Below are positions 58,599-64,000 of a stretch of 64,000 nt of DNA, one piece after another. Numbering within the stretch: the stretch's first letter is position 1; each line of letters starts with the position of its first letter. The notes below the pieces were generated by a model that was given only the letters and a program-made list of their open reading frames with translations, ran no database searches and was not told the DNA's origin. Source of the stretch: Gemmatimonadaceae bacterium (GTDB lineage: Bacteria; Gemmatimonadota; Gemmatimonadetes; Gemmatimonadales; Gemmatimonadaceae); contig DATLUQ010000029.1 in NCBI GenBank assembly GCA_035533015.1, positions 119,995-183,994 on the forward strand. Reading direction: 5' to 3'. The translations under genes were made by a program, and so were the position numbers.

Positions 58599-58627
58599 AA
58601 GATAGCCGCGGCAGCGGTTTCGCTCTA
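58599..58627 (-). promoter_or_regulatory. Possible prfB promoter
   Basis: TATCTT at 58,599-58,604 (minus strand) with TAGAGC 17 bases upstream (58,622-58,627). The -35 is poor (3 of 6) and overlaps the end of the upstream gene. It is listed because it repeats the -10 hexamer seen at other starts in this window. Confidence 0.3.
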
Positions 58628-59497
58628 CCCCGCGAACGGACTCGTGAACAGCGTCTGTCCGCCGGCGAGGATATCGTTCAACGCGTCCACGAAGTGCGTC
58701 GTGGTCCGCGCGACTTCGTGCCCCACCTGCTCCACGAATTCCTCGTAGCTCTTCTTGATCTCCTCGCGGAACACCTGCTTGAGCGTGCCGTCGCGCAGCC
58801 CCTCCTCGCGCTTCTGTGGGAAGTACACGATGAGATCGGATATCAGCGCCCGGGCCAGCCGCCGCGCCTTGGCGCTGGGATCGTTGGCCAGAAAGGGATT
58901 GATTGGCGTGCGTGCCGTCACCGCTGGCGCGGACGGCGTCGTGCTGCGCACGGGAATTGGAACTGCCGGAGTCGATACCACGGTCGGTGGCGTTGCGGCC
59001 GGCGAGGGACTCACCCGCGGACGCGGCGCGCCGGACGGTGGCGCCGCCGGCGCCAAAACCGGGCGCGCGACCACCGGAGGCTGTCCCGGCAGCGGTCCTG
59101 GAGACGGCGCACTGCGCGGCCCTGGGAATGGCGGCGTTGCACCGCGCCGCCCCGCAAACGGCGGTGTCCCCACCGGGCGTGCTGGACCGCCGGTCGGCGT
59201 CACCGGCGGCATCTGCGACCGCGGAGGCGTCGGCACCGGCCTGACCGCCGTCGGAACCACCAGAGCCGGAGCCTCCACACGCGGCACCACCGGCGCAGTA
59301 CGGGGCGTCGGCACGACGCGCGCCGCCGCGGGGGCCGGAGGAGCGGCGACGCTCGCGAACTCGTCGCGCACCACGCCCTCGGCCGCCACCGTGATCACTC
59401 CGCCGCACACCGAACAACGCGCGCGCACCGAGCCGGTGGGCAACTTGGCCGGATCCACCCGGAACACCGAGCGGCACTCGGGACATGAAACGTTCAC
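58625..59497 (-). CDS. Zinc-ribbon protein with long proline-rich linker
   Basis: A 290-residue protein. An MJ0042-type zinc ribbon opens it (VSCPECRSVFRVDPAKLP...RARCSVCGGVITV). A linker of about 150 residues rich in Pro, Ala, Thr and Val follows. A C-terminal helical domain of about 85 residues ends it (KARRLARALISDLIVYFPQKREEGLRDG; HEVARTTTHFVDALNDILAGG). The linker lacks defined structure. Function is not known; similar ribbon-linker proteins occur in delta-proteobacteria. It overlaps the GGDDF gene by four bases, so the two may work together. Confidence 0.75.
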   Translation of the reverse strand: MNVSCPECRSVFRVDPAKLPTGSVRARCSVCGGVITVAAEGVVRDEFASVAAPPAPAAARVVPTPRTAPVVPRVEAPALVVPTAVRPVPTPPRSQMPPVTPTGGPARPVGTPPFAGRRGATPPFPGPRSAPSPGPLPGQPPVVARPVLAPAAPPSGAPRPRVSPSPAATPPTVVSTPAVPIPVRSTTPSAPAVTARTPINPFLANDPSAKARRLARALISDLIVYFPQKREEGLRDGTLKQVFREEIKKSYEEFVEQVGHEVARTTTHFVDALNDILAGGQTLFTSPFAG

Positions 59498-60495
59498 TGC
59501 TCCTCCGTTCCGCCGGCTGCGCCGGCGCGCTCGACGTCCATCTCTTCAAGCGCCGAATCGTCCGTACGCCGGTCGATCGTGTACACCGATCCCGGCAGCG
59601 TCTTCGCGTAGCTCTTCATTTCAGTCGCCAATTCGCTCATCTGGGCGGCATGCGTGAACTTCCGCCGCTCGTTCGTGACCACACCGATCGACACCGTCAT
59701 CAACGGCACACGGTGCAGTTGGCCGCGCCGATCCTTCCCGAAAAAATAACCTGCCCGGCGGTCCTGTTCAGAATACTGGTACGGAATCAGCGTGTCGAAG
59801 ACGAATACTATCTCCGCGCACACCTCGGACACGGCCGGCATCGGAATCACGAAGATGAAGTCATCGCCCCCGATGTGCCCCACGAACCCGTCGTCCCGGC
59901 ACAGCCCCTTGACCACGTCGTGCAACACCTTGGCGAGGATCCTGATGCATCGATCCCCGTCGTAATACGAATAGCGGTCGTTGTATTCCTTGAAGTGGTC
60001 GAGGTCGGCGTAGCACATCGCGAATGGCTCGCCGCGGTGGAGCCGCCGCGTCACCTCGGCCTCGATTTCCACCGCGCCCGGCAGCCGCGTCGACGGATGC
60101 ACCACGAGGTCGCGATCGGAACGGCGAAGCATCGAATCCAGCCGGATCCGTGCCTCCTCCTCACCCAGCGACTCCCGGATCACCTCGTCCCCTCCCGCCG
60201 CGAAGGCCCGGGCAAACGACTGGTCGTCGTTCGCGGTGACCATCACCGTGGGTACCACCGCGGTATACGAGTCCGCTTTTAGCCGACGGCTGGCTTCCAA
60301 CGCGGGCCCGGGGTCTTTCCGGCAGTCGAACACCGCAACACGCGGCCGCCCCCGCAACGAGAGCGACAGCATCTCGTCGGATGTCTTCACCGGGACCACG
60401 GGAAGCCCCAAGCCGAGCAGCCAGCCTTCGACCACAATGGGCAGGGACTGCTCGTTGAGCGAGAATACGAGAAGCTTTTGCTTATCCGCGGTCAC
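59494..60495 (-). CDS. Receiver-like domain plus variant GGDEF (GGDDF) protein
   Basis: A 333-residue protein. Residues 1-125 look like a response-regulator receiver (VAVFDCRKD with D57; VPTVMVTANDD). Residues 140-300 resemble a GGDEF domain: YADLDHFKEYNDRYSYYDGD (D163, D165, N172, D180), then HIGGDDF at 207-213. The fourth signature residue is Asp instead of Glu, which may weaken or abolish cyclase activity. It could be a low-activity cyclase or a c-di-GMP/GTP sensor. GTG 60495 is the start; the best promoter in the window is just upstream. Confidence 0.85.
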   Translation of the reverse strand: MTADKQKLLVFSLNEQSLPIVVEGWLLGLGLPVVPVKTSDEMLSLSLRGRPRVAVFDCRKDPGPALEASRRLKADSYTAVVPTVMVTANDDQSFARAFAAGGDEVIRESLGEEEARIRLDSMLRRSDRDLVVHPSTRLPGAVEIEAEVTRRLHRGEPFAMCYADLDHFKEYNDRYSYYDGDRCIRILAKVLHDVVKGLCRDDGFVGHIGGDDFIFVIPMPAVSEVCAEIVFVFDTLIPYQYSEQDRRAGYFFGKDRRGQLHRVPLMTVSIGVVTNERRKFTHAAQMSELATEMKSYAKTLPGSVYTIDRRTDDSALEEMDVERAGAAGGTEEQ

Positions 60496-60527
60496 ATGGG
60501 ATGGGTGTGAGGTGCGCCTGTATGGCC

Positions 60528-60556
60528 AAGATACGGGCCACGCCGAATCAAGTCAA
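60528..60556 (-). promoter_or_regulatory. Sigma-70 promoter of the GGDDF gene
   Basis: TTGACT (60,551-60,556), a 17-base spacer, TATCTT (60,528-60,533) on the minus strand, about 33 bases before the GTG start. The -35 matches TTGACA at 5 of 6 and the -10 matches TATAAT at 4 of 6, with ideal spacing. It is the strongest promoter seen here. Confidence 0.65.
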
Positions 60557-60621
60557 ACGCCGATGGTGCCGCAAGTTGCGGTGCCCCTGCCGCTTACATC
60601 GCGGACCGAGAGGCCGGCCGG

Positions 60622-61461
60622 CTATTGCCGCGACCACGGGAAGGGGACCGTGAGGCCCACGCGATAGTCGCCGTCGGCCCCACCGCTCACCTGGAGCCGG
60701 TAGGTTGCGAACGCGTCCACCGCGCTCAGGACGTGGTTGGCCAAGATGATCCCCAGGTCCGATGTGGCCCGACGCACCGCGTCGTTGGCCTTGTTGATGG
60801 TCCAGCGGTACAGGTCCTGTTCCAACTGGGCATTGCGCCACGACCACCGGTATGCCGGTTGCACGGCACGTCGCTCGTAGAACTGCACCGCCTGCTGGTA
60901 CTGCGGGGAATTCACGGGCGGAGGCGCCGACGGATTGGGCCAGAAGTTCTGTCGCGCCAGGAGCCACATCGCTCCGTTATACGTCGACTCGTCCGTTTCC
61001 GGCTGCACGTTGGTCGAGGACCCGGACAGACTGTACACCCCGCTTTCGAGGAAATGCTCCATCTGCTCGTAGTAGGGCCACGTCCCCACCGGCGGATCGC
61101 TCGTGAACGGTGAGCGCGCCACCTGCGCGGCGAGGTCGCGGTACGCGCTGCGCTGCTGGCGCCAGTCCCGCTCGTCCTTGAAGTACTGCAGCCAGACGAA
61201 CCCTTCGACAGCCAGATACACCAGCGCTCGTTGCTGGTGGAGCACCGCCTGGCCGACTCCCGGGACAAGACCCGACGCGATCGGCGCCGTCCAGGGAGGG
61301 ATCTCGATGCCGAATGCCCCGGGCGCGGGAACCGCCGCCGGCCACACGGCCAGCCGCGGCGTCGGCAGCACCGCGGGCCGCAGCGGGGGCGTCATCCGCT
61401 GCGACGTAGCCGGCGGCGCCGCCACCGCCAACGCGAGCCCCGCCACCAGCAGCCGCCGCAT
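60622..61461 (-). CDS. Secreted protein of unknown function (DUF5683-like)
   Basis: A 279-residue protein with a signal peptide (LLVAGLALAVAAPPATSQ). A central segment IASGLVPGVGQAVLHQQRALVYLAVEGFVWLQYF recalls DUF5683 and related pro-gly-gln proteins of the envelope. The rest is Tyr/Trp/Gln rich (YEQMEHFLESGVYSL; YNGAMWLLARQNFWPNP; WRNAQLEQDLYRWTINKANDAVRRA) and ends in a short beta-like tail. It meets the PorV-like gene at one base, so the pair probably acts together in the envelope. Confidence 0.65.
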   Translation of the reverse strand: MRRLLVAGLALAVAAPPATSQRMTPPLRPAVLPTPRLAVWPAAVPAPGAFGIEIPPWTAPIASGLVPGVGQAVLHQQRALVYLAVEGFVWLQYFKDERDWRQQRSAYRDLAAQVARSPFTSDPPVGTWPYYEQMEHFLESGVYSLSGSSTNVQPETDESTYNGAMWLLARQNFWPNPSAPPPVNSPQYQQAVQFYERRAVQPAYRWSWRNAQLEQDLYRWTINKANDAVRRATSDLGIILANHVLSAVDAFATYRLQVSGGADGDYRVGLTVPFPWSRQ

Positions 61462-62456
61462 CAGAAGAGCACGCGGAGCGAGAAATACGTGGGCGGCTGC
61501 CCCGTGTTGGCCACGTTGTCACTCAACATCCGCGCAATATCCAACACCAACCGCCCCGTGGACGCCCCCACGCCGATCGTGGGCCCCGACCCTCCGGGGC
61601 CTTCGTACACGTAGCCTGCCCGCACGTGGACCTTCTGCTGCCACCCCAGATCGGCTCCCAGCCGCAGTCCAGGCCCCGACGCCGGTATCGAGTTCACGAC
61701 GCCGGCCCCGATCCGCAATTCGGCGTCCGGACCCAGTGAGGCGATGTGCGGCACGTACGTGACTCCGATGTCGAGTCGCGTCGGAAGGGGGTCTGCTTGG
61801 GGAGCGTCGTTGACTTGCAGCCGGGGCCCGACGTTGCGCAGGGCCACGCCAAGGTAGAGCGACGAATCGCTCAGCAGCCGGAACTGCGCCCCGAAATCGA
61901 GGGCCGTCGTCGAGGTCCCCTGCGTCGGAAGGCCGGCACAGCCCCCGCTGCAGTTGATGCCGCGCTCGTAGAACTTGTAGTTGAGCCCCACCGACGCATG
62001 CGATCCGACGTTTCCGGCGAACGTGGCGGCAAAGATGGTCGCGCGCGGGGTGAATGTGCCGTAGGTCCCCGTGGCGTCGGTCACGTCCTGCGTGCCGTAG
62101 CTGTACAGGTCGGCCGAGAGCGCCACCACCCCCACGGGCGCCACGGGAAGGACGAACGTGATGGCGTCCCCCGTGACGGCGAAGGTCTGGCTGTGGTGGA
62201 TGGCAAGCTCACGCGATGGCTCGCGCGCCATGGCCGCCGGATTCCACCACACGCTCTCGCTGCCGAGATAGTCCGCCACCACCGCTTGTCCGAGTCCAAC
62301 CGCACGGGCGCCCACCGGCAGGACGAGTTCGAGCCCGCCAGCGGTCGCGACCCCACCCTGCGCGCACAACGGGGCGGCGCCCAGGCTCGTGCCGAGCGCG
62401 ACCGCCAACGTCCCCAGGAAGCGGGCCCGACGGTGGCTAGTAAGGAATCGCCTCAT
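61461..62456 (-). CDS. PorV/PorQ-like outer-membrane beta-barrel protein
   Basis: A 331-residue protein with a signal peptide ([20 protein letters not shown]). An early [35 protein letters not shown] motif is typical of PorV/UPF0164 proteins. Alternating strands follow, ending in SLRVLF with a C-terminal Phe. PorV proteins are outer-membrane barrels linked to type IX secretion in Bacteroidota, but homologues occur without that system. No other type IX gene is in the window. Confidence 0.75.
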   Translation of the reverse strand: MRRFLTSHRRARFLGTLAVALGTSLGAAPLCAQGGVATAGGLELVLPVGARAVGLGQAVVADYLGSESVWWNPAAMAREPSRELAIHHSQTFAVTGDAITFVLPVAPVGVVALSADLYSYGTQDVTDATGTYGTFTPRATIFAATFAGNVGSHASVGLNYKFYERGINCSGGCAGLPTQGTSTTALDFGAQFRLLSDSSLYLGVALRNVGPRLQVNDAPQADPLPTRLDIGVTYVPHIASLGPDAELRIGAGVVNSIPASGPGLRLGADLGWQQKVHVRAGYVYEGPGGSGPTIGVGASTGRLVLDIARMLSDNVANTGQPPTYFSLRVLF

Positions 62457-62604
62457 CGATCAGCATGATCGGGATGTCGTCGCGGACGGGGTACTTGAGC
62501 CGGCAGGCCGCGCACACCAGTTCCTGGTCTTCCGGCCGGTATTCCAGCGCGCTCTTGCACTTGGGGCACACCAGGATCTGCAGCAGCTGCGGCGAGAGGC
62601 TCAT
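62437..62604 (-). CDS. Trm112 family protein
   Basis: A 55-residue zinc protein: [17 protein letters not shown], then [25 protein letters not shown]. The two CxxC pairs (CPKC and CAAC) and the IPIML tail match YcaR/Trm112 proteins, which stabilise methyltransferases or act near LpxK in enterobacteria. ATG 62604 overlaps the era stop by four bases. Its end overlaps the PorV-like start by 20 bases. Confidence 0.88.
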   Translation of the reverse strand: MSLSPQLLQILVCPKCKSALEYRPEDQELVCAACRLKYPVRDDIPIMLIDEAIPY

Positions 62605-63482
62605 AGCAGCGATTCCTTGGAAAGGCGATAGCCGAAGCGGCGGAGCGCCACGGCGTTCTTGCGCCAGTTGGGGAGCACCTTCACCCACAGGTCCAGATAC
62701 ACCCGCTGCCCGACGAGCGATTCGATCTTAGCGCGCGCCGCCTGGCCGATCTGCCGGACGCGGGCGCCCTTGGCGCCGATCAGGATTCGCTTTTGGCTCT
62801 CCCGCTCGACATACAGGACCGCTCGAATGTACACCGGGACCTGCCCCTCACGAAACTCCTCGATGTCGCACGCCACGCTGTATGGCAGTTCCTCCTCGAG
62901 CTGTTCGAGCGCTGTTTCGCGAATCAGTTCGGCGGTGAAGAAGCGCACCGTCTGCGTGCTCAGTTCGTCCTCGGGGTAGAGGAAGGGCGATTCGGGCAGG
63001 CGCGCGCGGCACGCGGCGAGGAGGGCATCGACACCGTCGCCCGTGGCCGCGGAAATGGGGAATACCTCTGGCCACTGGACGGTGAGGGCGGCGCGTTCGT
63101 CGGGCGACAGGCGGTCGATCTTGTTGAAGGCGGTGAGCACGGGGGCGCGTGGGGGGCGGGTCAACTCCGCCGCCTCGGCGAGCGGAGTCGGTTCGCCGGC
63201 CGTGATGTCGACGAGGTAGACGATCACATCGGCATCGTCGAGGGCCTTGAGGGCGGTGGCGCGCATGGCGCGCTGCAGGAGGTAGCGCGGATTGAGGAGC
63301 CCCGGCGTATCGAGCACCACCATTTGGGTATCGTCGGTGGTGTGGATGCCCACGATGCGGTCGCGGGTGGACTGGGGTTTGGAGCTGACGATGCTGAGCT
63401 TCTGGCCCACGATCCGGTTGAGGAGCGTGGACTTCCCGGCGTTGGGTTTTCCGGCGACGGTGACGATGCCAGCGCGGGGCAT
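62601..63482 (-). CDS. era: GTPase Era
   Basis: A 293-residue GTPase for 16S rRNA processing and 30S assembly. G1 GKPNAGKST is at about 11-19, G3 DTPGL, G4 NKID. The C-terminal KH domain has [23 protein letters not shown] 63482 gives the usual short N-terminus; a GTG at 63548 would add 22 Pro-rich residues and has no ribosome site. It is the first protein gene after the rRNA operon on the same strand. Confidence 0.94.
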   Translation of the reverse strand: MPRAGIVTVAGKPNAGKSTLLNRIVGQKLSIVSSKPQSTRDRIVGIHTTDDTQMVVLDTPGLLNPRYLLQRAMRATALKALDDADVIVYLVDITAGEPTPLAEAAELTRPPRAPVLTAFNKIDRLSPDERAALTVQWPEVFPISAATGDGVDALLAACRARLPESPFLYPEDELSTQTVRFFTAELIRETALEQLEEELPYSVACDIEEFREGQVPVYIRAVLYVERESQKRILIGAKGARVRQIGQAARAKIESLVGQRVYLDLWVKVLPNWRKNAVALRRFGYRLSKESLL

Positions 63483-63563
63483 GGGAGCGGGTGCGGGGGC
63501 GAAGCTGGGGAACCGAGAGAGGACGACCGGCGTGGGGTACCGGGTCACGGGCAGAACGCACGA

Positions 63564-63593
63564 CGCCCCGGCCGTAGAATCACGACCGGGGCG
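63564..63593 (-). terminator. Hairpin between 5S rRNA and era
   Basis: CGCCCCGGCCGT / ACGACCGGGGCG, a 12-pair stem with one mismatch and a 6-base loop, 12 bases past the 5S end. It probably terminates the rRNA operon, although the following minus-strand sequence is only weakly T-rich. Confidence 0.5.
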
Positions 63594-63604
63594 AAGTGAA
63601 GGGG

Positions 63605-63722
63605 TGCCGGCGACGGCCTACTCTCCCGCGCCCTCTCGGGCGGAGTACCATCGGCGCTGTAGGGCTTAACGGCCGTGTTCGGAATGGGAACGGGTGTGGC
63701 CCCTACGCTCTGGTCGCCAGCA
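63605..63722 (-). rRNA. rrf: 5S ribosomal RNA
   Basis: On the minus strand a 118-base RNA whose ends pair over ten bases (TGCTGGCGAC with GTCGCCGGCA). The conserved loop CCGTTCCCATTCCGAAC and the following GGCCGTTAAGCCC are visible. Boundaries are set by the terminal helix. Confidence 0.93.
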
Positions 63723-63809
63723 AATATGGTGACTTCGGAGGCATGGTAGATCGTGGATTGAATCCATAAAAATCGCTAGTGGCTTTGCTTGCAGTTGGCT
63801 ACTTGGGAG

Positions 63810-64000
63810 TAGTCAAGCCGCACGGGCGATTAGGACCGCTGCGCTCGGAGCGTGTTGCCACGCTTCCACGGGCGGCCTATCGACGGGGTGGTCTACCCCG
63901 GCCCTTCAGGGGGCTCATGGCCCCGGGAGAGTTCATCTTGGGAGGTGCTTCCCACTTAGATGCATTCAGCGGTTATCACGACCGACCATCGCTACCCGGC
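63810..64000 (-). rRNA. rrl: 23S ribosomal RNA, 3' end only
   Basis: Conserved 3' 23S sequence on the minus strand: GATAACCGCTGAATGCATCT, AAGTGGGAAGC, the GATGAACTCTCCC segment, GATAGGCCGCCCGTG and GGTCCTAATCGCCCGTGCGG leading to GCTTGACT at about 63,811. The rest of the gene lies beyond the right edge. The 87-base spacer to 5S holds no tRNA. Confidence 0.92.

Noticed and set aside
60580..60600. Hairpin after the DUF5683-like gene as terminator
   Set aside because: The repeat around TTGCGG has two mismatches and almost no loop, so it is not a convincing terminator.

Overview
The window looks like a chromosomal segment of a high-GC diderm bacterium, most like a member of Gemmatimonadota. That placement is inferred from gene content and style, not from a database search. 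The evidence for an outer membrane is strong. There are complete Kdo (kdsB, kdsA, kdsC, kdsD) and Lpt (lptC, lptA/ostA, lptB) blocks, most of the Raetz lipid A pathway (lpxA, lpxB, lpxC-fabZ fusion, lpxD, lpxK), and bamA, skp and lolCE/lolD. Mixed in are genes better known from Firmicutes: mcsA-mcsB-clpC (arginine phosphorylation), bshC (bacillithiol) and a CsbB/YfhO-like membrane glycosylation set. No insertion sequence, phage, plasmid gene or CRISPR array was seen, so this is core housekeeping DNA.

Layout, left arm (1-18,429, every gene on +): the end of a DedA protein, a XerC/D recombinase, pabA/trpG, then a tightly overlapping Kdo/LPS-export operon (kdsB-pyrG-kdsA-kdsC-kdsD-lptC-ostA-lptB-rpoN). 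It continues into a sugar-transfer cluster (GT2, GT4, flippase-like protein, YfhO, second GT2) and dapF.

Junction (18,430-18,833): the only long gene-free stretch. It holds an AT-rich island (about 42 % GC by hand count) in GC-rich surroundings. Inside it is a strong candidate for the chromosome dimer resolution site dif, with two 11-bp Xer arms around a 6-bp spacer and a perfect DnaA box 5 bp away. Genes converge on this point from both sides, as expected at a replication terminus.

Right arm (18,834-64,000, all on - except one lysR): a YfgM-like protein and tRNA-Arg(CCU); a sulfate-exporter-like gene divergent from its lysR; an operon DUF512-der-plsY-gpsA-merR-surE-pcm-acyP-apt; a secreted TPR protein; larC, thrC, uvrC, murJ, bshC, rlmH and gdhA. 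A long envelope/quality-control train follows, read from right to left: prfB (with the classic programmed +1 frameshift), lysS, lolCE, lolD, mcsA, mcsB, clpC, bamA, skp, lpxD, lpxC-fabZ, lpxA, a Gfo/Idh oxidoreductase, lpxB, an acyltransferase and lpxK. The right edge carries a zinc-ribbon protein, a receiver/GGDDF protein, two secreted or outer-membrane proteins, trm112, era, and the 5S and 3' end of 23S rRNA of an rRNA operon.

Most neighbouring genes overlap by 1-20 bases, so translational coupling is pervasive and promoters are few. The best promoter is TTGACT-N17-TATCTT at 60,528-60,556. The most notable observations are the dif-like site at the strand switch, a lipid-linked sugar module resembling CsbB/YfhO, an LptB with an extra ~150-residue N-terminal domain, a McsA/McsB/ClpC system coupled to outer-membrane biogenesis genes, and an oxidoreductase between lpxA and lpxB that could alter lipid A chemistry.
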